Source: Bin5 sp965221145 (GTDB lineage Bacteria > Chloroflexota > Anaerolineae > Caldilineales > Caldilineaceae). From it: DNA of 64,000 bases. The notes under the pieces were generated by a model. That model was given only the letters and a program-made list of their open reading frames with translations, was not told the DNA's origin and made no database searches. Positions 54,829 through 63,759 of the stretch are shown in pieces. Where the stretch lies: contig OZ244877.1 of the NCBI GenBank assembly GCA_965221145.1, positions 3,472,001 through 3,536,000 of the forward strand, written 5' to 3'. The translations under genes and the position numbers were made by a program. Every line of letters starts with the position of its first letter. Positions within the stretch are counted from its first letter, which is position 1.

Positions 54829-57495
54829 ATGCTGCAGACAGCCGAACATGCGCGCCTCGAAGGCTACAGAAAGCGCACCAGCAACTGGAAACATTGGGGA
54901 CCCTATCTGAGCGAGCGCGCCTGGGGTACCGTGCGCGAAGATTACAGCCCCAATGGCGACTCCTGGCGTTATTTCTCCCACGACCAGGCCCGCAGCCGCG
55001 CCTATCGTTGGAACGAAGATGGCTTGGCCGGAATCTGCGACCGCTATCAATATCTCTGCCTTGCGATGGCCTTGTGGAATGGAAACGACCCGATCCTGAA
55101 GGAGCGACTCTTCGGCCTGACCGGCCCCGAGGGCAATCATGGCGAAGATGTCAAAGAGTATTACTTCTACCTGGACAGCACGCCGACGCACAGCTACATG
55201 AAAATGCTGTACAAGTATCCCCAGGCCCCCTTCCCTTACGCCGAACTTGTGAATCAGAGTCGGCAACGGGGGTTCGATCAGGGCGAGTTCGAATTGCTGG
55301 ATTCCGGGGTATTCGCCGGAAATCGCTACTTTGACGTCATGATCGAGTATGCCAAAGCGGACCAAGACGACATCCTCGCCCGCATTACTGTGACCAACCG
55401 GGGGCCGGACGACGCCCCCTTTCATCTTCTGCCAACCCTGTGGTTTCGCAATACCTGGAGTTGGGGATACGAGAAGGGACCTCTGGGCGACGTCACCTCC
55501 AGGCCCCTTTTGACCAGGACAGAGGGACCGCCGGGCACGGTGGGCTTGACCGCAGTTCATCCGCGCTTGGGCCGCTATCACTTTTGGGCAGACGCCGCCC
55601 AGGACCTGCTCTTTACCGAGAACGATAGCAATTCGGCTCTGCTTTTCGGCTCTCCCAACCAGTCGCCATACGTCAAAGATGCCTTTCATCGCTTCGTCAT
55701 CGACGGCGAATCATGTGCGATCAATCCCGATTCCCGGGGCACAAAAGCAGCCGTCCATTTTAGCGATGAGATTCCTTCCGGCTCGTCTCGCGTCTACCGC
55801 TTGCGCCTCGCTGACCGCAGGACGAACAGTCCCTTTGACAAGAATTTTGACCAAATTTTTCAGCAACGCATCGCCGAAGCCGATGAGTTCTACGCCGCCA
55901 TTCAGAAGCCGGAACTGAACGGCGAAGAACGGTTGATCCAGAGGCGAGCCCTGGCCGGAATGCTGTGGTCCAAACAGCTCTACTACTTCGATATCCCCCA
56001 ATGGCTGAACGGCGATCCCGTTTTCCCCGCGCCGGCATCGCGCAAGAATGGCCGTAACGGCGATTGGGATCATCTGCACAATTTCGACATCATTTCCATG
56101 CCCGACAAGTGGGAATACCCCTGGTACGCCACCTGGGATCTGGCCTTCCATAGCCTTCCCCTGGCCTTGGTGGATGTTGAGTTTGCTAAACGCCAGCTAG
56201 TTCTCTCCACCCGCGAGTGGTATATGCACCCCAATGGCGCATTGCCCGCCTACGAGTGGCACTTCGGCGACGTCAACCCACCTGTACACGCCTGGGCGGT
56301 GTGGCGTGTCTACAAAATAGACGCCCGCCAAACCGGCACGCCCGATCGCGCCTTCCTGGAGGCCCTATTCCACAAACTGCTGCTTAACTTTACCTGGTGG
56401 GTCAATCGCAAGGACGAGGATGGCCACAACGTCTTCCAGGGAGGCTTTCTCGGGCTTGACAACATCAGCGTCTTCGACCGCAGCGCCAGCCTGCCCACCG
56501 GCGGCCACATCGATCAGTCGGACGGTACCGCGTGGATGGGCTTCTACTGCCTCATGATGATGAAAATCGCTCTCGAACTGGCCGAACAGGATAGTGTCTA
56601 CCAGGACCTGGCGACGAAGTTTTTCGAACACTTTCTCCGCATCGCCACCGCCATGAACGAGGAAAGAGGCGCCGGCGTCTCCCTGTGGGATGAAGAGGAC
56701 GGCTTCTACTACGATCTCCTCCATCTGCACGACGGTACCTTCATCCCTCTGAAAGTACGCTCAATGGTGGGCCTGATTCCGCTGATCGCGGTCGAGACCC
56801 TGGAGCCGGCGCAGATGTCTTCACTGCCCGATTTCCACCGCCGCACGCATTGGTTCATAGAAAACAGACCGCGCCTGGCTGCGACCATGAGCAGCATTGA
56901 CGAGCCGGGCGTAGGTCACCGATTCCTGACATCTTTTCTGACCAAAGACAGACTGCAAAGCGTGCTGCGCTATCTTCTGGACGAAGAGGAATTTCTCTCT
57001 CCCTACGGCATCCGCTCCCTTTCCAAAGTACACGAGAAGCATCCCTACCACATTCATGTGGGCGGCATGACCTTTGACATTCAATACGAACCGGCCGAGT
57101 CCCGCTCAGGGATGTACGGCGGCAATTCCAACTGGCGTGGGCCTGTCTGGTTCCCCATCAATTTTCTCATCATTGAGAGCTTGCAGCGCTATCATCATTA
57201 CTACGGTGACGCCCTTACCGTGGAATGCCCCACCGGCTCCGGCGTCTGGATGACGCTGGACGAAGTGGCCGCAGAGCTTTCCCAGCGGCTGATTCGACTC
57301 TTCCAGCGCAACGAAAAAGGCAAACGCCCGATCTACGGCGACAACCGAACTTTTCATGAGGATCCCCATTGGCAGGATCAGATTCTCTTCTACGAATACT
57401 TCCACGGTGACAACGGGAAGGGCTTGGGCGCGAGTCACCAGACGGGCTGGACTGGTCTTGTGGCCAAACTGTTGCATCAGTCGGGCGGAAGATAA
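54829..57495 (+). CDS. MGH1/GH63-like glucosidase
   Basis: 888 residues. The N-terminal half (WGPYLSERAWGTVREDYSPN, DSWRYFSHDQARSRAYRWNE, YYFYLDSTPTHSYMKMLYKY) and the (alpha/alpha)6 barrel motifs (PDKWEYPWYATWDLAFHSLP, GLDNISVFDRS, DGTAWMGFYCLMMMKIALEL, GPVWFPINFLIIESL) match MGH1-like glucosidases. Likely catalytic acids lie in WDLAFH and DGTAW-like blocks. No signal peptide is seen, so it acts on internal glucosyl substrates, for example mannosylglycerate- or trehalose-like solutes (inference). Confidence 0.8.
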   Translation: MLQTAEHARLEGYRKRTSNWKHWGPYLSERAWGTVREDYSPNGDSWRYFSHDQARSRAYRWNEDGLAGICDRYQYLCLAMALWNGNDPILKERLFGLTGPEGNHGEDVKEYYFYLDSTPTHSYMKMLYKYPQAPFPYAELVNQSRQRGFDQGEFELLDSGVFAGNRYFDVMIEYAKADQDDILARITVTNRGPDDAPFHLLPTLWFRNTWSWGYEKGPLGDVTSRPLLTRTEGPPGTVGLTAVHPRLGRYHFWADAAQDLLFTENDSNSALLFGSPNQSPYVKDAFHRFVIDGESCAINPDSRGTKAAVHFSDEIPSGSSRVYRLRLADRRTNSPFDKNFDQIFQQRIAEADEFYAAIQKPELNGEERLIQRRALAGMLWSKQLYYFDIPQWLNGDPVFPAPASRKNGRNGDWDHLHNFDIISMPDKWEYPWYATWDLAFHSLPLALVDVEFAKRQLVLSTREWYMHPNGALPAYEWHFGDVNPPVHAWAVWRVYKIDARQTGTPDRAFLEALFHKLLLNFTWWVNRKDEDGHNVFQGGFLGLDNISVFDRSASLPTGGHIDQSDGTAWMGFYCLMMMKIALELAEQDSVYQDLATKFFEHFLRIATAMNEERGAGVSLWDEEDGFYYDLLHLHDGTFIPLKVRSMVGLIPLIAVETLEPAQMSSLPDFHRRTHWFIENRPRLAATMSSIDEPGVGHRFLTSFLTKDRLQSVLRYLLDEEEFLSPYGIRSLSKVHEKHPYHIHVGGMTFDIQYEPAESRSGMYGGNSNWRGPVWFPINFLIIESLQRYHHYYGDALTVECPTGSGVWMTLDEVAAELSQRLIRLFQRNEKGKRPIYGDNRTFHEDPHWQDQILFYEYFHGDNGKGLGASHQTGWTGLVAKLLHQSGGR

Positions 57496-57615
57496 TTCAC
57501 TGGTTTCTACTATGTTGCGTTTTGCCTGCCAGGTTTGCTCCAGGATTGGGGGCTCTTTGATCCGCGCAACCAGCATTACGCGATAAGCAAAAGGCAATAC
57601 GAAAGGAATTGTGCG

Positions 57616-58545
57616 ATGAAACTTGCAACCTACGAAGGACACGCCGGCGAACGTGTCGGCGTCGTTGACGGGGATCACATCTACGACATATTGGGAACGA
57701 TTGAGGCGTGCGGGCTGGCTGATCCGGCCACGGTAACGGATATGCTCACCTTGTTGGCGGCGGGGGAGGCCGGGCTGGAGGGAGTGCGCGCCGCGTTTGA
57801 ATGGGCAAAGAACAAGAACGGACCGGAGTTGAAGATTCCACTACACGAAGTCACGCTGGGTGCGCCGCTGCCCTGCCCCGGCAAGCTGATGTGCCTGGCC
57901 GGCAACTACGCCAGCCATATTGAAGAGGGGGGCGGCTCCTACATAGGCAAGGAGAAAATGATCCCGCGCTTCTTCATCAAGCCCTGCTCGTCGGTCACGG
58001 CAACAAAGCAGCCGATCCGCATCCCGTCCTCGACAGGCTTCGCCGACTGGGAACTGGAGCTGGCCGTCGTCGTCGGCAAGCGCGGCCGCGACTTGACGCC
58101 CGAGCAGGCTGAAGAGCACATCATGGGCTACACGATCTTCAACGACATTTCGGCGCGCGAACTGACCTTCCGCAATGAGTTGCCTGAGCAGGAAGGGGAC
58201 TGGTTTTTCGACTGGCTGGTGGGCAAGTGGCTGGATTCGTTCGGCCCGATGGGGCCGTGGATCACAACCCGCGACGAGGTCCCGCAGCCGGACCGCCTGC
58301 GCATGCGCCTGTGGCACAACGGCAACCTCCAGCAGGACGCCAATTCCGGCCAGATGATCTTCTCGCCGGCCGAGGCGCTCTCCTTCGTCTCGCAATTCGT
58401 TACCCTGGAGCCGGGCGACCTGCTGAGCACGGGCACGCCCGCCGGTGTGGGACACGCCAAGAAGGTGCGGCTGGAAGCGGGCGACCGCATCCGCGGCGAA
58501 ATCGAGGGCCTGGGCGTATTGGAGAACCCGGTCGAGGCGCTCTGA
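57616..58545 (+). CDS. Fumarylacetoacetate hydrolase family protein, paralog 2
   Basis: 309 residues behind AAAGGA. The core motifs are CLAGNYASHIEEGGG, DWELELAVVVGKRGRDL (metal ligands), GYTIFNDISARELTF, SFGPMGPWITTRDEV and LEPGDLLSTGTPAGVG. It is the more complete match to acylpyruvate hydrolases and is distinct from the 20649 paralog. Upstream an AATACG-type repeat relic sits near 57570-57600. Confidence 0.82.
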   Translation: MKLATYEGHAGERVGVVDGDHIYDILGTIEACGLADPATVTDMLTLLAAGEAGLEGVRAAFEWAKNKNGPELKIPLHEVTLGAPLPCPGKLMCLAGNYASHIEEGGGSYIGKEKMIPRFFIKPCSSVTATKQPIRIPSSTGFADWELELAVVVGKRGRDLTPEQAEEHIMGYTIFNDISARELTFRNELPEQEGDWFFDWLVGKWLDSFGPMGPWITTRDEVPQPDRLRMRLWHNGNLQQDANSGQMIFSPAEALSFVSQFVTLEPGDLLSTGTPAGVGHAKKVRLEAGDRIRGEIEGLGVLENPVEAL

Positions 58546-58640
58546 CCGGCACAGTCCGGTCTGCCTCTTGTCGGCAAGGGGCAGTCTTTCTGTCCCATCC
58601 GGGCGGCAATCTCCGTCCATTTTGAACTGTGGAGGGTGCG

Positions 58641-59300
58641 ATGCCCTGTACCTGCTGCGAACCACCTGATATTGGCGATGTGGAGGGCGTGTTCAATTCA
58701 GAGCGTGCAACCGGGGAGGCCGGCGCCTATCTGCGCCACGGATTGGAGGCGCGTGCCGAGCGCCTGATCGCCTATCTGGTCGAGAACTGTGCCGGTCCGC
58801 TACGTGTGCTGGAGATTGGCAGCGGGGCCGGGGGCGTCCATTATGAACTGCTGCGCCGTGGACTTGCCGCCAGCGCGGTCGGCGTCGAGGCATCCTCTGC
58901 CTACATTGACGCGGCCCAGTCCATTGGTGAACGGTTGAATCTGCGCAGCCAAGTGCAGTATGTGCATGGAGACTTCACCGTCGCCGCCGACGAGATCAGT
59001 TCGGCTGATGCAGTGATCCTGGATCGGGTGATCTGCTGCTATCCCCATCTGGATGAATTGCTGGACGCGTCCGCGAGCAAGGCCGAACGCTATCTGGCCT
59101 TGAGCTATCCCAGAGAAAAATGGTGGGTGCGCGTTGCATTCGGGCTGTACAATTTGTCGCTCAAATTGAAGCGCAAGAGATTTCGCACCTATCTGCACTC
59201 CCATGAGGACGTGCATTCGATCGCTGTCCGCGAGGGTCTGAAGCCGGTCCATGCGGATACCGAAGGCTTCTGGCAGATCACCGTATTCGAACGCGTCTAA
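58641..59300 (+). CDS. Class I SAM-dependent methyltransferase
   Basis: 219 residues behind GGAGG. LRVLEIGSGAGGVHYELLRR is the SAM-binding motif I, VHGDFTVAADEISSADAVIL contains motifs II-III, and DRVICCYPHLDELLDASASK follows. The N-terminus has MPCTCCEPP, a cysteine pair not usual for the family. Similar text occurs in magnesium-protoporphyrin O-methyltransferase-like proteins, but the substrate is not deducible. Confidence 0.75.
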   Translation: MPCTCCEPPDIGDVEGVFNSERATGEAGAYLRHGLEARAERLIAYLVENCAGPLRVLEIGSGAGGVHYELLRRGLAASAVGVEASSAYIDAAQSIGERLNLRSQVQYVHGDFTVAADEISSADAVILDRVICCYPHLDELLDASASKAERYLALSYPREKWWVRVAFGLYNLSLKLKRKRFRTYLHSHEDVHSIAVREGLKPVHADTEGFWQITVFERV

Positions 59301-59346
59301 TCCTCTTCAGACGCGTTGAACTTTCTCACTCCACTCTCGTCACTTC

Positions 59347-60270
59347 TCACAGATGGCGTTGGGCCTGGGCAACAATGTCGACACCCACCAGGTCGCTCCA
59401 CGCTTGCAGCAGGCGGCGCGTCACCGGGCCGACCGCGCCGTCGCCCACGGGCAGGCCGTTGAACTTGGTGGCCGGCATGATGCAGTAGGGCGTGCTGGTG
59501 AAGAATGCCTCGTCCGCGGTGTAGATGTCATAGGGCTGGAAGTCGGTAATCTGCGTGGGGATGTCCAGTTGCGCGGCCAGTTCAAGCGCCGTCTCACGAC
59601 TGATGCCCGCGAGTGCGCCGCGGGCGTGGGGCGTCTTGAGAATGCCGTCGGCGTAGATGAAGAAGTTGGCGCCCTTGTTTTCGGCCACGTTGCCGTCAAT
59701 GTCGAGCATGATGCCCTGCGCCTGCGGGTCGACCAGCTTGACCTCGGCTTCGGCCAGCGTGTAGGCGAGACGGCTGCGGTTCTTGATGCGGGCGTCCAGC
59801 GACTGCGTGGGGATGGCCCGACTGAATGGCGTGACCGCGTGGCAGCCCTCGGTATAGAAACCGGCCCAGTCGCGCAGAATCATTGGTGTGGTGTGGATGA
59901 TGACAGTGGCCGGGGAGCGTTGCAACGTAGGGTCGGCCGCGGCCGCGCCCATACCGCGCGAGATGTTGTGCGTGATCCAGACTTCCTCCTCCGGCGGCAC
60001 GTGCGGCAAGTTAGTCTCCAGCACCTCCAGCGTGATGGCGGTCATCTCATTCGGTGACAGTCCCGGATTGATGCGGCTGACCTTGAGCGACTTGTAGAGG
60101 CGGTCGATGTGCTGCGCCAGCTTGAACGGCGTATGGCCGAATGTACGGGTCGATTCGGTCATCGTGTCGCCCAACGTGACTGCCGTGTCGAAGACCGAAA
60201 TCTTGGCCTGATCCGGCGGCAGCATCTCGCCGTTGAGGTAGACCTGATGTTTGCTGGCGTCGTGCTGCAT
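59347..60270 (-). CDS. Class IV aminotransferase (branched-chain/D-amino acid type)
   Basis: 307 residues. VYLNGEMLPPDQAKISVFDT and RLYKSLKVSRINPG open the fold; DARIKNRSRLAYTLAEAEVK contains the PLP lysine; NVAENKGANFFIYADG and CIMPATKFNGLPVGDG complete it. The exact substrate (branched chain or D-alanine) cannot be fixed. Confidence 0.85.
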   Translation of the reverse strand: MQHDASKHQVYLNGEMLPPDQAKISVFDTAVTLGDTMTESTRTFGHTPFKLAQHIDRLYKSLKVSRINPGLSPNEMTAITLEVLETNLPHVPPEEEVWITHNISRGMGAAAADPTLQRSPATVIIHTTPMILRDWAGFYTEGCHAVTPFSRAIPTQSLDARIKNRSRLAYTLAEAEVKLVDPQAQGIMLDIDGNVAENKGANFFIYADGILKTPHARGALAGISRETALELAAQLDIPTQITDFQPYDIYTADEAFFTSTPYCIMPATKFNGLPVGDGAVGPVTRRLLQAWSDLVGVDIVAQAQRHL

Positions 60271-60342
60271 TGGGGTATTTCTCCTTTATGCACCTGCACC
60301 GACATTTAGCATTCTCTTGGATTGATCCAAAAGCGCGATTTG

Positions 60343-61410
60343 TCATTCCGATGGCCAATTGTTCTTGACTCCCTCAACCATTATATTCCTCAATTCCTCC
60401 TCAGATAGATTGTGAGCTTCAGCCAGTTCAACTTTATACTTTTCTCTTAGCTCCCGCTGCAACACGATTTTTTCCTCCAAGGTCCCTCCTTCTTTCTCAG
60501 ACTCAACCCTACCTCTGTCTTCAGCCTGCACAATTTTCCGGAAAATATCCATTTTTACTCTTACACTATGATAGAGGATTGGTCGTGACCGCTCCTTCCA
60601 AAACTCAGTTACAATGCGGAAACTCCTGTAGTCTCCGGTCTGGACCGTTATCGCATCGGCCCAGTTCCCGTTGGGGGCCCATTCTATTGATCCGTCTGCA
60701 CGACCATTCGGATCGGCGACAGGAAAATAGAAGAAAAAGCCCAGAGCATTTACGTGGTTTCGCTTCCTGTGCCTGGTTTCAACAATATGCTCTGCAATCG
60801 CTCGCCCTTGAGATTTGGAGTACACATCGGGCACTTCAATGCGGTAAACAAGACGTTTGGCGCTTGCAAAGCTTACGTCATCGACTCTGTGAATGTTGTA
60901 ATTTGGCAAAGATTCGGGATGGCTTTCAAACCCTTTCACGCTCCCAATGCTAACGTCATCCACCTCTTGAAACCTATCCCCTGGCAAGAGTTCAAGCCCT
61001 AGCTTCTTAGCGATCATATGGGCAAGTTTCTGTGGTGGATAATCGCTTGCAAGTAGGTACGCAACATCAGTCTGCAATCCAGGGACTTGCGTATTGTCAA
61101 AGCGCACAGGTAATACTACAGTCTTTTTCTGAATTGCTGCACTGAGGGCCGAACGTCTCTCATGTATAGTCCATGCCTTTCTGACGTATTCTTTAGAAAT
61201 GAACATTACTACAAAGTTTGCTCTATTTGCATAAATGTCGTGCAGATTCTCGGTGAGATTTTCACCCCAGAGCTGGATTTTTTCTTCTTCGAATCCGTCG
61301 TAGAAAATGTTGAGGTCCAGACTCTTGAGTTCCCCCGCCACCGATTCAACATAACCACGCTGCTCACCAGCAAAGGAGAGTGCAACGTCGTACATTTTGT
61401 TTTTAGCCAT
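60343..61410 (-). CDS. TIR-domain protein with an uncharacterised C-terminal region
   Basis: 355 residues. Residues 1 to about 150 form a TIR domain: YDVALSFAGEQRGYVESVAG, LNIFYDGFEEEKIQLWGENL and VVMFISKEYVRKAWTIHERR. The E/W pattern around FISKEYVRKAWTIHERRSAL is that of bacterial TIR NADases. From about residue 190 a region with YRIEVPDVYSKSQGRAIAEH and ADPNGRADGSIEWAPNGNWA is unrecognised. The last 60 residues are charged and helical. Bacterial TIR proteins often deplete NAD in antiphage defence. The gene is AT-rich relative to its neighbours. Confidence 0.75.
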   Translation of the reverse strand: MAKNKMYDVALSFAGEQRGYVESVAGELKSLDLNIFYDGFEEEKIQLWGENLTENLHDIYANRANFVVMFISKEYVRKAWTIHERRSALSAAIQKKTVVLPVRFDNTQVPGLQTDVAYLLASDYPPQKLAHMIAKKLGLELLPGDRFQEVDDVSIGSVKGFESHPESLPNYNIHRVDDVSFASAKRLVYRIEVPDVYSKSQGRAIAEHIVETRHRKRNHVNALGFFFYFPVADPNGRADGSIEWAPNGNWADAITVQTGDYRSFRIVTEFWKERSRPILYHSVRVKMDIFRKIVQAEDRGRVESEKEGGTLEEKIVLQRELREKYKVELAEAHNLSEEELRNIMVEGVKNNWPSE

Positions 61411-61486
61411 TTGTCGATTGTCTCATTCCAGTCACATAACCATTACAGGTCTACCAAAAGGGTACCGGCCCCACTCTCAGTGTTTC

Positions 61487-61770
61487 CTATGACTCAACCG
61501 ATTCTAAAGAAATGGCCCCTTCCTCCCCATTCCCCAACCCCGGCAGGCTCTCTACAATCTCCACCGTCTCCAAGCTGACGCTGATCACCTTGCCGGTCAG
61601 GCGCTCGATATACTGCGGGTCGTCGGCGCGGTTGGGATCGTTGACGATGCCTCTGCGCCGGTCGGTCTTGACGCGGCACTGGTCGATGACCTATTCGAGC
61701 GCGGCGCGGTTGCCGAGGCGGGAGGTGAAGGCGGCGAGAAGGGTGCCTGGGGTTACTGGCCGTTCTCTTC
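61487..61770 (-). pseudogene. C-terminal remnant of a DEAD-helicase/type ISP restriction enzyme
   Basis: On the minus strand the frame reads TLLAAFTSRLGNRAALE, TAG (61693-61691) and VIDQCRVKTDRRRGIVNDPN, then DPQYIERLTGKVISVSLETV to the stop at 61487. This is the C-terminus of predicted helicases of the type ISP restriction-modification family. The TAG replaces the tryptophan (TGG) of the family's ALEWVIDQYRV motif. The rest of the gene (over 1,000 codons) is gone. Confidence 0.7.
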
Positions 61771-61894
61771 TGGCCTTGAGGGATTTTGCGTGGATTTGGG
61801 GCGTGGTTTAGGCGTGGGGGCCATTTTTACGCTATCAGGCCAACGCAAACCACGATCACTTTCTTTAACTCTGACCGGTCTCGCTCTTGTGTGG

Positions 61895-62387
61895 TCAATC
61901 TTGCCATTCCTCGAACTGCTCTCTGAATTCATTTTTCACCTCTTTCGCACATTTTTCGTTCAGTTTCCTGTCATAAGGGATTGATTCGCTTCCCCCCCTT
62001 ATACCTGGTCTGTTCTTCAAGGTAATCAACCCACGACAAGGGTTCCTCATTGCTTACGCTTTACCATAACTTTCGCCACTGATTTGCCACTCTATCTGAT
62101 TCGACGTTCATTATTCTTGCTGCCTTTACGTTACCTCCCAAATCAAAATGGATCAGAGCCAACTCTATGATGGCGACAAGATAAAGTATAAAGGCTACGA
62201 GAACTTGCTTTATGTCCCAATCTGATTGGAGCATGGCGATTGCGGCAACAGGGGCCACAGCAAGTATGAATGTGACGATTTTGTGCCTTGTTTGTAGTTT
62301 ATCAGAAAGGCGAGAATAGTACCTGGATGCTCTCTCAGCATTTTGAAAATTGTACCAAACCCTGTCCCTATAGTCTCGGATGTTCAT
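61895..62387 (-). pseudogene. Broken two-TM effector-like gene (SLATT-type)
   Basis: From ATG 62387 the first 108 residues (MNIRDYRDRVWYNFQNAERA, two TM helices, ending WRKLW) end at TAA 62061. The text then continues in the same frame (EEPLSWVDYLEEQTRYKGG) to a G-run, and after a shift as YDRKLNEKCAKEVKNEFREQ to 61895. Two short TM segments (VTFILAVAPVAAIAML, VLVAFILYLVAIIELALIHF) with flanking helices resemble the SLATT/S-2TM effector families of nucleotide-second-messenger defence systems. A stop and a frameshift in G7 suggest a dead gene. Confidence 0.55.
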
Positions 62388-62439
62388 TCTGCCCAGAGTA
62401 GCAAGGGAAATCTGCCTTGTCAAGCCTGCATTCGTCAAG

Positions 62440-62580
62440 CGTGCGGCTCCCAAATGGGGGTGAGTTTCCGGCTGCCTCTGGTTCCCTAGAATGGAACCTG
62501 CCACACGGGTTGCGGGCGAGACGGCATAGCGTGGGGCGTATTGCGTGGGGGGCGATAGGAAACACGGATTGCGCATTGCG
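62440..62580 (+). repeat. Fragment of the large mosaic repeat
   Basis: CTCCCAAATGGGGGTGAGTT, CGGCTGCCTCTGG and ACACGGGTTGCGGGCGAGACG match modules inside copy A (around 15700 and 15850). GCGTATTGCGTGGGG follows at 62537. Confidence 0.6.
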
Positions 62581-62675
62581 GATGTTGTCTGAATCAGGAT
62601 TTGCCGGACTAAAGGATGTGCAGAAGGGGGAAGGGCGAGGAGTGGACGATACGGTTTACGGAATACGCAATACGA

Positions 62676-62710
62676 AACAAGGCCGTCAGCATTCCTCTGA
62701 CGGCCTTGTT
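62676..62710 (-). terminator. Strong hairpin terminator
   Basis: A 14-bp perfect stem (AACAAGGCCGTCAG / CTGACGGCCTTGTT) with a 7-base loop. On the minus strand it is followed by TTCG, with TTGTTT within the stem end. It lies 22 bases past the stop of the SH3-domain gene. Confidence 0.65.
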
Positions 62711-62731
62711 GTTCCTGTGCCGATCCCCTCT

Positions 62732-63244
62732 CTATTCATTTGCAAGCTGGATTCTTGTCGCCTGCGCCAGCCAGGCGTCGCAGCCTGACGCCGTATGCGC
62801 GGCCTCTTCCAATACGTTGAGCATGAGCATGAGCAATGACCTGGTTCTGACATCGTTCCTGACCGCATAGCCGGCGTCGTCCATGTACTGCCCATGCCGG
62901 TTGATCAGGGCGGCGGCGGCGGCTTTCGACATGTTGCAGTATTCGGCGGTCGTCGAAAGCAGTACTTCATTGGCGATCACCAGCCTCTCGTTGTCCTCCT
63001 GGCTGAGGGCGTTCCATTCCTGTTGCAGGGCGCTGGTTTGCCTGTCCATTTCGATGAGATAGAGGGCAGGATTTTCGATGTTGCGCGCAACGACCTGGGT
63101 TGGCGTGGGCTGGGGGACCGGCGTTGGCGGCGGCGCAGGCGTGGGAACGACGCCGATGCCGTCGGCGTTGGTCGCCGTCACCAAGGGGGCGTAGATCCAC
63201 GCGTTCTGTCCCCGGTAGTCGATCCGCCACCAGGCGGCGGTCAC
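62732..63244 (-). CDS. SH3-domain protein, N-terminally truncated
   Basis: 170 residues starting at a GTG that overlaps the DUF4411 stop (GTGA). AWWRIDYRGQNAWIYAPLVT is the second half of a bacterial SH3 domain, so the first half and any signal peptide are missing. A Pro/Thr-rich linker and a helical C-terminal domain (LINRHGQYMDDAGYAVRND) follow. The original N-terminus was probably lost when the toxin-antitoxin cassette arrived. Confidence 0.55.
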   Translation of the reverse strand: MTAAWWRIDYRGQNAWIYAPLVTATNADGIGVVPTPAPPPTPVPQPTPTQVVARNIENPALYLIEMDRQTSALQQEWNALSQEDNERLVIANEVLLSTTAEYCNMSKAAAAALINRHGQYMDDAGYAVRNDVRTRSLLMLMLNVLEEAAHTASGCDAWLAQATRIQLANE

Positions 63245-63759
63245 CGTGTGGGTCTCAAGTCGAAGTGGACGCCGAGTTGGCGCAGCATTTCGAAGGTGTT
63301 GAGGTAGCGGACGTTGAATTGCTGGCAGACGTTGGGAATGGGCACTCTTTTCTTTGCTTTTTGATCAACTTTTTCGTGTGTCACCACGACTGCGCCATGG
63401 GCTTGCGCATAGGCGATAAGCCATCCATCCGCGACCGCCGCAAACTTGCTTTCTGCTGCGGGCAGGAACTGCGGATTGCTGTGAACCCAGTTCATTATGG
63501 TCGTGTAGGCATTGACGACCGGTTGATCCCCAGAGGAGGCAAAGAGACCGTTGGGCGCGTTTTGCACCCACTGCACGAGATCATTGGGTTTTGTTATCTC
63601 GTTCAACACGCGGTCAATGCTGATCAGTCGCCCAGCGTGAAAGTATTGGGGGATGCAGTCCCAGAACGCAGGACAGAAGTCCGGCGCATAGTGGTCATTG
63701 TGCGCGCCGATGAACACGTTTGTGTCCAGGACGAACAATCGGGGAGGCTTTCGGCTCAA
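63241..63759 (-). CDS. DUF4411 PIN-like protein (toxin-like)
   Basis: 172 residues from a TTG start that overlaps the upstream stop (TTGA). RLFVLDTNVFIGAHNDHYAP with CPAFWDCI is the signature of DUF4411, a PIN-like family usually encoded just downstream of an XRE-ImmA/IrrE antitoxin. The arrangement here matches exactly. It probably acts as a toxin nuclease. Confidence 0.78.
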   Translation of the reverse strand: MSRKPPRLFVLDTNVFIGAHNDHYAPDFCPAFWDCIPQYFHAGRLISIDRVLNEITKPNDLVQWVQNAPNGLFASSGDQPVVNAYTTIMNWVHSNPQFLPAAESKFAAVADGWLIAYAQAHGAVVVTHEKVDQKAKKRVPIPNVCQQFNVRYLNTFEMLRQLGVHFDLRPTR

